Assembly (NCBI GenBank): GCA_943371005.1
Contig: CALRTB020000003.1
Coordinates: 186,001 to 250,000 of the forward strand
Direction: 5' to 3'
From: MRBY01 sp943371005
GTDB lineage: Bacteria > Cyanobacteriota > Cyanobacteriia > Cyanobacteriales > MRBY01
DNA length: 64,000 bases
The position numbers were made by a program, and so were the translations under genes. Below are positions 52,424 through 59,710 of the stretch, piece by piece (within the stretch, counting starts at the first letter, position 1; each line of letters starts with the position of its first letter). Below the pieces are notes generated by a model. That model was not told the origin of the DNA and did not search any database. It saw only the letters and a program-made list of their open reading frames with translations.

Positions 52424-54124
52424 TTAACCCATCTCTGAACTGGGGGCCGCAACACCATCTGCCAGATGGGGATAGATTCCGAGCACGGCATTTTTTAAGG
52501 CCTCTTCCCGCGACATTAGGCATTTATCGGGGGGGAGTCGCTTAAAGAGTTTGAGTTTTTCCAGACGGCGGCGAGTTTGGCCCGCAGCACCGACGATATA
52601 AACTTGACGATCTTTGTCGAGGGCCTCTTCAATGGCATTTTCCAAAGCGAGGGAAGCGGTAACCCCCATGTGGGGCACTTCACCGATATCAAAGACGAGG
52701 GCGTCGCAATCACCCATCGCATTGTGTTCTCTGGCGATCGCCTTCGCGACCCCAAAGATCATCGGCCCACTGAGTTGGAATAAAAGAACACGGCCTTGGC
52801 CTTCATCCAACCAACGTTTTTCGGTGGCAGTCAGGCGAATATTATCGTCAGCATCACTAACCGTCTGGACTTTTTCGGACTGGAGATTACTCATCCGTTC
52901 GATGGTGAGCACATTGGCCACGAAGACCCCCACACCCACGGCAACAATCAAGTCAACCAAGACAGTCAACAGAATGACGCCGTACATAATGAAGGCTCCT
53001 TTGGGGGAGATTTCGTGGGCCCGTTTCAGGAAACTCCAGTCAATGATGTCAACCCCGACCTTGAAGGCAATTCCAGCCAATACAGCGAGAGGAATAGTTG
53101 CCGTCAAACTTGCGGCCCCAAGGATCACCACCAGAAGGACGAAGGCCCGCACCAAGCCAGACAGTGCGGATCGACCACCGGACTGGATGTTAACCACAGT
53201 CCCCATGGTGGCCCCAGCCCCGGCAATCCCCCCAAACAACCCAGAAAAGAGGTTCCCTAGACCCTGACCAATTAATTCTTTGTTGGAATTATGTTCGGTA
53301 CGGGTCAAGCTATCAGCAACAACGGAAGTCAAAAGAGCATCGATACAACCGAGCATTCCTAACACCGCCGCATCGAGAATCATTCTCTGGAATTCCCCCG
53401 CACTGAAGCTCGGTCTGACCAATTCTGGGAATCCGGCTCTAATTTCACCAATCCGACGGAGATCGCTCACCTCTGGCGGAAAGACGAAAAAGGCGATCAA
53501 AGTCCCAAGGACGAGGGCCACCAATTGGGGCGGAATCACCTTTTTAAACCGCTCTGGCATAAACCAGATGATCCCCACGGTACCTAAAGCTAAGGCCGTT
53601 TCGCCCGGTTGGATATTACTGAGTAACGTCGGTAAATTTTGGAGCGTGCCGATGACGCCGCCCCCCGGACTCGCCTGTCCCAGGAAGGGGGCTAACTGCA
53701 AAATGACCAGGATGATCCCAATCCCTGACATGAAGCCAGAAATAACGGTGTAGGGCATCATGGTGACGTATTTGCCAAGCTTGAGGGAGCCAAAGATAAT
53801 TTGGAAAATCCCCGCCATCATCACGACGGTAAAGGCGATCGCCAAACCTTCTTCTGTGGTGGCAGCACTGGCAGTGAAATGGGCAATCACAGCGGTCATA
53901 ACCACCGTCATCGGCCCTGTGGGTTCAGAAATGAGGGTCGGCGTTCCCCCAAAGAGGGCCGCAAAAAAGCCCACAAGCACAGCACCCCAGAGACCGGCTT
54001 CGGCCCCCGCACCGGATGCCACCCCGAAAGCTAGGGCCATGGGCAGCGCAATGACCGCCGCCGTTAGCCCGCCAAAAATATCGCCTCGGATATTCCTAAA
54101 GTGAATTTTGTTGGTTATCTGCAT
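52424..54124 (-). CDS. bicA: Sodium-dependent bicarbonate transporter BicA (SulP family)
   Basis: 566 residues. The SulP transporter core has about 14 membrane helices (IRGDIFGGLTAAVIALPMALAFGVASGAGAEAGLWGAVLVG, GTPTLISEPTGPMTVVM, DAAVLGMLGCIDALLTSVVADSLTRTEHNSNKELIGQGLGN), then a cytoplasmic STAS domain (about 445-550: RVLLFQLSGPMIFGVAKAI, LVFDIGEVPHMGVTASLALENAI). Length and sequence are, from memory, nearly those of BicA of Synechococcus PCC 7002, with a few substitutions. It imports HCO3- with Na+ for the carbon-concentrating mechanism. First gene of the sodium/bicarbonate series; upstream there is a long spacer with an inverted repeat that could be a LysR-type operator. Confidence 0.96.
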   Translation of the reverse strand: MQITNKIHFRNIRGDIFGGLTAAVIALPMALAFGVASGAGAEAGLWGAVLVGFFAALFGGTPTLISEPTGPMTVVMTAVIAHFTASAATTEEGLAIAFTVVMMAGIFQIIFGSLKLGKYVTMMPYTVISGFMSGIGIILVILQLAPFLGQASPGGGVIGTLQNLPTLLSNIQPGETALALGTVGIIWFMPERFKKVIPPQLVALVLGTLIAFFVFPPEVSDLRRIGEIRAGFPELVRPSFSAGEFQRMILDAAVLGMLGCIDALLTSVVADSLTRTEHNSNKELIGQGLGNLFSGLFGGIAGAGATMGTVVNIQSGGRSALSGLVRAFVLLVVILGAASLTATIPLAVLAGIAFKVGVDIIDWSFLKRAHEISPKGAFIMYGVILLTVLVDLIVAVGVGVFVANVLTIERMSNLQSEKVQTVSDADDNIRLTATEKRWLDEGQGRVLLFQLSGPMIFGVAKAIAREHNAMGDCDALVFDIGEVPHMGVTASLALENAIEEALDKDRQVYIVGAAGQTRRRLEKLKLFKRLPPDKCLMSREEALKNAVLGIYPHLADGVAAPSSEMG

Positions 54125-54458
54125 GGTTACGCATTTTTCAAATCAATAGTGAGCAAAGCTACTAGACAAACCATAAAGGATCCCCGGATCGGCCTGCTGA
54201 TTGTTGTTAAACTTGTTAGCACAACAGCAGCATAGTTTTATGTCTATATAAAATTTATTTTGTATTGATTAATATCTAACCATAGCCCCCTACCAATTGT
54301 CTCCATTGGGAAAACTATCTTTTTGATGAATTGGATAAGTTTTTTTTATGAAAAAGATAGGCTGTCGATCGCCCATGGCCCAAGGCACTGGGGGGAGATT
54401 TCTAGGGTTCAAGTTACAATGACAAAACTTTGTGGGGCGTCTAAGGAAAGGAAATGTT
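54125..54458. promoter_or_regulatory. 334-base divergent promoter region bicA / mltA
   Basis: Two inverted repeats are seen. One, at 54196-54231 (GCTG-TTGTTG ... CAACA-CAGC arms), sits 72-107 bases before bicA, where a LysR-type regulator such as CcmR/NdhR might bind; it does not match the exact published CcmR consensus as I recall it. The second, at 54315-54360, is a perfect 10-bp repeat. The mltA Shine-Dalgarno AAGGAAAGGAA lies at 54443-54453. Confidence 0.45.
54315..54360. repeat. Perfect 10-bp inverted repeat with 26-base loop
   Basis: CTATCTTTTT at 54315-54324 and AAAAAGATAG at 54351-54360, enclosing an AT-rich 26-base loop with an 8-T run. It could be an extended terminator-like hairpin in either direction or a small repeat element; no second copy was noticed in the window. 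Confidence 0.5.
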
Positions 54459-55607
54459 ATGAAAATTTTTTGGTCAGGTTTAACCATTGCAACCCTGGGA
54501 GCCTTAGCCAGTTTGGTCAGTCAGCCGGGCCTCACCCAGGTGCTCCAACCGACCACAAATCCAGGGGCGATCGCCTTGCCGGATTACGGTCTGTGGCAAA
54601 ACCAAGAACGCCAAAAGTTACTAAATGCCATTGACCATAGCCTGCGTTATATCGATACCAATACCGCTCAAGAAGATTACGCAGCGGTACAAGTCCCCGG
54701 ATTCAGTCGAGAAAAAGTGCGGCGATCGCTGGTACGGTTTCGGCAATTGGTGCAACAGTATCCCGACCCCCGCCAACTACATCAAGCGATCCAGCAAGAA
54801 TTTGTCTTCTATCAGTCTGTGGGCAAAGATGGTATGGGCCAGGTGGACTTCACCGCCTACTTTGAACCGGCCTACGTCGCCAGCCCTGTCAAAACCAACG
54901 AATTTCAATATCCCCTTTATCGTCAGCCCCCCGGTTTTGAAAATTGGTCGCAACCCCACCCCAGTCGCGTTGCCTTAGAAGGCCGTGATGGGATTCCCCC
55001 TAGCAATAGTCCCTTGCAGGGGTATGAATTGGTTTGGCTAAAAAGTCGCCTCGAAGCCTACCTGATTCAAGTGCAAGGGTCTGCACGGTTGCAATTGACC
55101 AATGGCCGTACCATGACCATTGGTTTTGATGGCAGCACTGATTATGAATATGTCAGCCTCGGCAAAGAACTGATCAATGAAGGGATTTTTCAGCCAGAGG
55201 AATTGAGCCTCCCCAAATTAATTGACTATTTTGAGGCTAACCCCGCAGCGCTAAGTACTTATATCCCCCGCAATAATCGCTTTATCTTTTTCCGGGAAAC
55301 CTTCGGCTCACCTCCCATCGGCAGCATTGGGGTGCCTGTATTGTCAGAGCGGTCGATCGCCACCGACAAAAGCATTTTTCCCCCAGGGGCGATCGCCTTT
55401 ATTGCCACCCAACTCCCCTACCAGCGAGCCAATGGAGATTGGTTAAAACTCCCCGTCAGTCGTTATGTCCTGGATCAAGATACGGGCAGTGCCATCAAAG
55501 GAGCCGGACGGGTTGATATTTTCCTCGGCACAGGGCCAAACACCCAAACCCGTGCCGGTCTCGTCAACGATCCAGGAAATCTATACTATCTACTGCTCAA
55601 GGATTAA
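54459..55607 (+). CDS. mltA: Membrane-bound lytic murein transglycosylase A
   Basis: 382 residues from ATG 54459, which follows AAGGAAAGGAAATGTT; the GTG reading at 54432 is discarded. Signal peptide (FWSGLTIATLGALASLVSQPGLTQV) without a lipobox cysteine, so secreted rather than a lipoprotein, unlike the E. coli enzyme. The MltA domain has GKDGMGQVDFTAYFEPAYVASPVKTNEFQYPLY and the C-terminal 3D domain RYVLDQDTGSAIKGAGRVDIFLGTG with the catalytic Asp. It cleaves peptidoglycan glycan strands with formation of 1,6-anhydro ends. Divergent from bicA. Confidence 0.94.
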   Translation: MKIFWSGLTIATLGALASLVSQPGLTQVLQPTTNPGAIALPDYGLWQNQERQKLLNAIDHSLRYIDTNTAQEDYAAVQVPGFSREKVRRSLVRFRQLVQQYPDPRQLHQAIQQEFVFYQSVGKDGMGQVDFTAYFEPAYVASPVKTNEFQYPLYRQPPGFENWSQPHPSRVALEGRDGIPPSNSPLQGYELVWLKSRLEAYLIQVQGSARLQLTNGRTMTIGFDGSTDYEYVSLGKELINEGIFQPEELSLPKLIDYFEANPAALSTYIPRNNRFIFFRETFGSPPIGSIGVPVLSERSIATDKSIFPPGAIAFIATQLPYQRANGDWLKLPVSRYVLDQDTGSAIKGAGRVDIFLGTGPNTQTRAGLVNDPGNLYYLLLKD

Positions 55608-55633
55608 GCTCCGCCCAATTTCTCGATCAAAAA

Positions 55634-55661
55634 TCCCCCTAAATTTTTTCATCTAGGGGGA
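55634..55661 (-). terminator. Terminator between mltA and the secreted unknown protein
   Basis: TCCCCCTA/TAGGGGGA, 8-bp stem with a 12-base T-rich loop. On the minus strand it is followed by TTTTT, so it terminates the 55686 gene; on the plus strand it can also act weakly after mltA. Confidence 0.75.
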
Positions 55662-55685
55662 CTGGTCTTAAGATTCAAAAGTTCG

Positions 55686-56249
55686 TTAGATATCAACGAC
55701 TGCCTTCGTTGGCGCTTGGAAGTCTGCGCATTCCTTGAGTAGAGCATAATCTAGCTCACTAGGAACATTGATCGGCTGGAAGCCTGCCGGAACCATCTGC
55801 AACGTCGGGCGATCGCCACCATTCGCGACAAACCCCTTGGCCACATAGTCCAGTTGATAATCGTAGGCCACCTGCTCGTAGGGATCGAGGACAGCTAAAT
55901 CTAACTTGCCGTTGTTAATCGCGCCCGAAAAACAAGCATATTCCGAATTTACTTGATAAAAGACCCCTTGCACTCGGTTGTTCCCATTTACCTGGAGCAC
56001 CATGTAATCTTGGCCTAATTGTTGGGCAACGGGAGATGTTCCATAAACGAAAATGGCGCTTTGTTGCTGGGCAATTAAGCGGGTATTTAGGGACGCAAAG
56101 AAGTTTTCACTCCGACTCAGGGCACGGTGTTCGAGGGTTGCCCCCTGGGCTAAATTCGGGGCGATCGCCGTTAGACCTAAACCCAGCAGCAGCGCCACTG
56201 GCCGCGCCACGAAATGACCTGCGAATTTTCTTAACTTTTGCCACACCAT
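55686..56249 (-). CDS. Secreted protein of unknown function
   Basis: 187 residues. A signal peptide is clear (KFAGHFVARPVALLLGLGLTAIAPNLAQGATLEH, cleavage near QGA-T). The mature part begins with a 30-residue variable region, then AIFVYGTSPVAQQLGQDYMVLQVNGNNRVQGVFYQVNSEYACFSGAI, a beta-rich segment with glycines and one cysteine, and LDYALLKECADFQ at the end with a second cysteine; a disulfide is possible. Members are common in cyanobacteria; I do not know a named family. No conserved operon partner: trx lies 310 bases upstream. Confidence 0.7.
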   Translation of the reverse strand: MVWQKLRKFAGHFVARPVALLLGLGLTAIAPNLAQGATLEHRALSRSENFFASLNTRLIAQQQSAIFVYGTSPVAQQLGQDYMVLQVNGNNRVQGVFYQVNSEYACFSGAINNGKLDLAVLDPYEQVAYDYQLDYVAKGFVANGGDRPTLQMVPAGFQPINVPSELDYALLKECADFQAPTKAVVDI

Positions 56250-56559
56250 ATTGCGCTCCCTAAATCTCTATCAACTGCCAAAAATCTCGATATTGCCCCA
56301 AAAAATTCCCCAATTTCTGGATCACTGGCGAAAAATTTTCCTGTGACTTTATTTGATTTTCTTATTCCTGACTGTAACGTAAATCGAAACCTCAATGGAA
56401 GGGGAAAAAAGCCTTTCTTCTCATAAATTTACGATGTGATTTTTTGCTCACAAAAAAAGACCCGGCTGGGTCAAGAAATGTAAATATTCCCTGGGATTTA
56501 GGTTGAATATTTTTTGTAGGAATTGTTCAGTCCGTAACCAGAGGGGGGATGTTGAGGGC
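56250..56559. other. 310-base spacer between the secreted unknown gene and thioredoxin gene
   Basis: This contains the thioredoxin terminator (56452-56472) and, from about 56250 to 56440, the presumed promoter of the secreted-protein gene. No further ORF or RNA gene was recognised. Confidence 0.5.
56452..56472 (-). terminator. Terminator after the thioredoxin gene
   Basis: Minus strand GACCC-AGCC-GGGTC followed by seven T, 88 bases past the thioredoxin stop. Confidence 0.8.
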
Positions 56560-56883
56560 TTAATTTTGAAGGGCGCGGCGGATTTGTTGCATCAGTTGTG
56601 GCGCAGCAACGGCCCCTTCGATGCGAGAAACTAACTGTCCTTTGTTATAGAGCACGAGGGTGGGATAGGCATGGACGCCATGGTGGGAGGCAAGGGCGGG
56701 ATAGCGATCGCCATCTACTTTAACGATTTGAATTTCATTAGCCATTTGAGGACTGATTTCTTCGAGGGTTTTTCCCATAATTTGGCAGGGGCCACACCAG
56801 GTTGCATAAAAATCAACCAAAACAGGCTTTTCAGCGGCCTGTAACATTGCTTCAAAACTGGAAAATTGTTTTTTGACAGCCAT
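56560..56883 (-). CDS. Thioredoxin (y/m-type)
   Basis: 107 residues. The active site is ATWCGPC at Cys30-Cys33; the cis-proline loop is HAYPTLVLYNKGQLV; FYATWCGPCQIMGKTLEEI and KVDGDRYPALASHHGVHAYPT are intact. VLVDFYATWCGPCQIM and the KVD-D-YP pattern match the TrxQ (y-type) cyanobacterial and chloroplast thioredoxins, which feed peroxiredoxins, better than TrxA (m-type), but this distinction rests on recognition only. Cytosolic, light-linked disulfide reduction. Divergent from fabG across about 110 bases. Confidence 0.93.
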   Translation of the reverse strand: MAVKKQFSSFEAMLQAAEKPVLVDFYATWCGPCQIMGKTLEEISPQMANEIQIVKVDGDRYPALASHHGVHAYPTLVLYNKGQLVSRIEGAVAAPQLMQQIRRALQN

Positions 56884-56992
56884 GGAAAATAGCTCCGAAA
56901 CGGGATTGCTAGGGGAATTGTTGCGATCGCACGACCCTAACTCCTATGATAACCCAGTCATCAAAACGCAAAGACTTTTGGAGAGATAGGCA

Positions 56993-57757
56993 ATGGAGCT
57001 TTTACCCGCCGCGCAACAACGTTTGAAGGATCAAGTGGCCATCGTCACCGGGGCCTCTCGGGGGATCGGTAAAGCCACGGCGATCGCCCTCGCCACAGAA
57101 GGTGCCAAGGTGGTGATCAACTACGCCCGTTCCAGTGCCGCCGCCGAAGCATTGGTCGCTGAGATTCAGGCTGCCGGAGGAGAGGCGATCGCCCTCCAAG
57201 CCGATGTGTCCCAGGAAGATCAAGTCAACGATCTCATCGAAAAAACCCTCGCCCAATGGGGCCAGATCGATATCCTCGTCAACAACGCCGGGATCACAAA
57301 AGATACCCTGCTGATGCGCATGAAGCTCGATGCCTGGCAGGCCGTTATTGACCTCAACCTCACGGGCGTCTTTCTCTGCACCAAAGCCGTCACCAAACCG
57401 ATGATGAAAAAACGGCGGGGCCGGATCATTAACATCACTTCCGTCGCCGGTCTGATGGGGAACCCTGGTCAAGCAAACTACAGTGCCGCCAAAGCCGGGG
57501 TCATTGGTTTTACGAAGACTGTCGCCAAAGAACTGGCCAGTCGGAATATTGTCGTCAATGCTGTGGCCCCTGGGTTTATCGCCACTGACATGACCGAAGG
57601 CCTCGAAGCCGATGAAATTCTCAAGTACATTCCCCTGGGCCGCTATGGTCAACCGGAAGAAATTGCCGGGATGATCCGTTTCCTCGCCGCTGATCCTGCC
57701 GCTGCTTACATTACTGGTCAAACGTTTAATGTTGATGGCGGCATGGTGATGCACTAA
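56993..57757 (+). CDS. fabG: 3-oxoacyl-[acyl-carrier-protein] reductase
   Basis: 254 residues. Short-chain dehydrogenase with NADPH loop TGASRGIGK (19-27), NNAG (97-100) and the catalytic Ser150-Tyr163-Lys167 in INITSVAG and ANYSAAKAG. This is the reducing step of fatty-acid elongation. GGAGAGATAGG precedes the ATG. It could alternatively act on acetoacetyl-CoA, but no PHB genes are nearby; the MELLPAAQQRLKDQVAIVTG start and EEIAGMIRFLAADPAAAYITGQTFNVDGG end are classic FabG. Convergent with the methyltransferase gene after 20 bases. Confidence 0.95.
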   Translation: MELLPAAQQRLKDQVAIVTGASRGIGKATAIALATEGAKVVINYARSSAAAEALVAEIQAAGGEAIALQADVSQEDQVNDLIEKTLAQWGQIDILVNNAGITKDTLLMRMKLDAWQAVIDLNLTGVFLCTKAVTKPMMKKRRGRIINITSVAGLMGNPGQANYSAAKAGVIGFTKTVAKELASRNIVVNAVAPGFIATDMTEGLEADEILKYIPLGRYGQPEEIAGMIRFLAADPAAAYITGQTFNVDGGMVMH

Positions 57758-57777
57758 AGCGACGCCTGGGCGATCGC

Positions 57778-58377
57778 CTATTTTTTCTGGAAGACGCCCC
57801 AATGTTCATCCCCTTGCCGACTCGGCACAGAGTTTTGAATCGGATCCAGGGCAAGAATGTTGAATTGTGGGGAAAATAACTGCCTTAATTCCTGGGGGGT
57901 TGTGCCAAAGGGCGGGCCTCCCGGTTTGCTATGGGTATAGAAAATGCCGTAGAGTTTAGCGCCTGGTTTGAGGATTGTCGCCGCGAGGGTAACGTAATCG
58001 GGGCGCTGCTCTGGGGCGATCGCACAGAAGCAGGTATGCTCAAATAAATAGTCGAAGTGACTTTTATGACTTTTTTTGAGATCAAAAATATCTTCTTCGA
58101 GTAAAGTAAGGGTAACACCATGATCTTGACTTAAGGCTTTCGCGGCGGCGATCGCCGATGGAGCAAAATCAACCCCCGTTACCGAGAATCCCTGTTTTGC
58201 CAAAAACACAGCATCATGGCCCTGACCACAACCCAAAACCCCCCATTCCCCTTGGGGCGATGCCGATGTCTTTGCTAAAAAATCCTGAAGCGGTGGTGCT
58301 GCTTGGCCCAGATCCCAACGGTGTTGAGCCATTTGATATTTTTCTTCCCAAAAATTTGTATCCCGTACCATCACCAT
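57778..58377 (-). CDS. TPMT-family SAM-dependent methyltransferase
   Basis: 199 residues; ATG 58377 (or the next ATG 58371). Motif I is WGVLGCGQGHDAVFLAKQGFSVTGVDFAPSAI; FWEEKYQMAQHRWDLGQAAPPL near the start and FEHTCFCAIAPEQRPDYV later are the thiopurine-methyltransferase-like family marks (WdxG--p and eHt-fcai-p). Plant and cyanobacterial members methylate halides or thiocyanate/hydrogen sulfide; the substrate here is not predictable. Divergent from the histidine kinase gene, with a 180-base spacer. Confidence 0.88.
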   Translation of the reverse strand: MVMVRDTNFWEEKYQMAQHRWDLGQAAPPLQDFLAKTSASPQGEWGVLGCGQGHDAVFLAKQGFSVTGVDFAPSAIAAAKALSQDHGVTLTLLEEDIFDLKKSHKSHFDYLFEHTCFCAIAPEQRPDYVTLAATILKPGAKLYGIFYTHSKPGGPPFGTTPQELRQLFSPQFNILALDPIQNSVPSRQGDEHWGVFQKK

Positions 58378-58559
58378 TGCCCAACCTTAAAGCTTAGTTG
58401 CAAAGCACAAATGAGTTTATTTAATCAGTATTACACTAATTTTCATGGGCTTTTTGATCGAACTTTTCAAACTTGATTGCCGTTTAGTGATCGGCCGTCC
58501 CTCATCATCCTTAGCCTGATTTTCCTTTTCCGCCACGTGCGTCCTACCGCAGCTTGCCC

Positions 58560-59678
58560 ATGCAATATAATCCCGCTCTAATTCAAGCCCTTGGTGACAT
58601 CGTCTACGAACGCTGTCTAGCCTCAGGTGCAATGGTTTGGTACGGAGATTTTACGCGGGTTTTGGGGTATTCTGCGGCGGAAATGGGCAACGACTGTCAA
58701 ACTTGGCTGGAGCGACTCTATCCAGAAGACCAAACCAAAGTTTTGGCCATCCTCGAACAAGCCTTTGCCCAACAGCAAGCCTACGAGTTGGACTATCGGT
58801 TTCAGCACCGTGACGGCTCCTATGTTTGGATCCAAGACCGAGGAGTGCCGAAGGATCTTGCGGACCAAGAGTCGGGTCAATTTTGGGTGATTGGGGTGAT
58901 GCGTGACATTAGCGATCGCAAACAGGTAGAGCTAGATATGCACAATGCCCTGATGCGCGAAAAAGAACTGAATCAACTGAAAACCCGTTTCATTGACATT
59001 GCCTCCCATGAATTCCGCACCCCTTTGACCTCGATTTTGGGCTTTACGGAACTCCTCGAACAATACGCCCACAAATTTAACCCAGAAGCCCAACAGCGGC
59101 ATCTACAGCGAATTAAGGGGGCGGCCCAACGGCTCCAAACCCTAGTTGATGATGTGCTTTCGGTCAGCCGCGTTGATGCGGGGCAACTCACCCTAGAGCC
59201 AGCGCCCGTGCATTTGGAAGGGCTATGCCAGGACATCATCGAAGAGTTACAGGTGGTGTTTGGCCATACCCACCCGATCCGGTTTGATTTCACGCCCAAA
59301 TACAAAGGCGATCGCCGCCTTTTACCTATCCTAGATGCCAAGATTATCCGCCATATTTTGTCTAATTTACTCTCGAACGCCCTCAAATACTCCTTTCCCG
59401 GTGAAGCCGTCAGTCTAGCGGTTCGTTGTGGCGATCAACAAGTGAGTATCACCATCACTGACCGGGGGATTGGCATTCCCCAAGCCGATTTACCACATTT
59501 ATTTGAACCCTTTCACCGGGCGCAAAATGTCGGCAAAATTCCAGGCACAGGTTTAGGACTACACATTGTGAAACGTTACATTGACTTGCACGATGGTACG
59601 ATTATGGTCGCAAGTCTCGTGAATTCTGGCACCACATTCCGCGTTAATATTCCCTGCTCTTTCGTGAGTAATCCATGA
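58560..59678 (+). CDS. PAS-domain histidine kinase
   Basis: 372 residues from ATG 58560 (a TTG two codons upstream is the longer option). One PAS_3-type fold (about 25-120: VWYGDFTRVLGYSAAEMGNDCQTWLERLYPEDQ ... YVWIQDRGVPKDLADQESGQFWVIGVMRDISDRK), a linker helix, then HisKA with SHEFRTPLTSILGF (His150), and HATPase_c with N-box NLLSNALKYS, G1 DRGIGIP and G2 GTGLGLHIVKRY. No membrane helix, so it senses an internal signal; no haem or flavin residue is evident. The following gene, 32 bases on, is its likely partner: a REC-GGDEF-EAL protein. Confidence 0.94.
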   Translation: MQYNPALIQALGDIVYERCLASGAMVWYGDFTRVLGYSAAEMGNDCQTWLERLYPEDQTKVLAILEQAFAQQQAYELDYRFQHRDGSYVWIQDRGVPKDLADQESGQFWVIGVMRDISDRKQVELDMHNALMREKELNQLKTRFIDIASHEFRTPLTSILGFTELLEQYAHKFNPEAQQRHLQRIKGAAQRLQTLVDDVLSVSRVDAGQLTLEPAPVHLEGLCQDIIEELQVVFGHTHPIRFDFTPKYKGDRRLLPILDAKIIRHILSNLLSNALKYSFPGEAVSLAVRCGDQQVSITITDRGIGIPQADLPHLFEPFHRAQNVGKIPGTGLGLHIVKRYIDLHDGTIMVASLVNSGTTFRVNIPCSFVSNP

Positions 59679-59710
59679 CTGACGCACAAGTCCCATGAGA
59701 AACATCTACT

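Noticed and set aside
52243..52491. N-terminal extension of the NhaS3-like antiporter
   Set aside because: It runs into bicA and lacks membrane or transporter pattern; the ATG at 52242 gives a normal start.
52614..53267. 217-codon plus-strand ORF opposite bicA
   Set aside because: Antisense shadow of a transporter gene; no independent start signal or known domain.
57002..57802. 266-codon minus-strand ORF opposite fabG
   Set aside because: Shadow of fabG; its composition mirrors the codon bias of the opposite strand.
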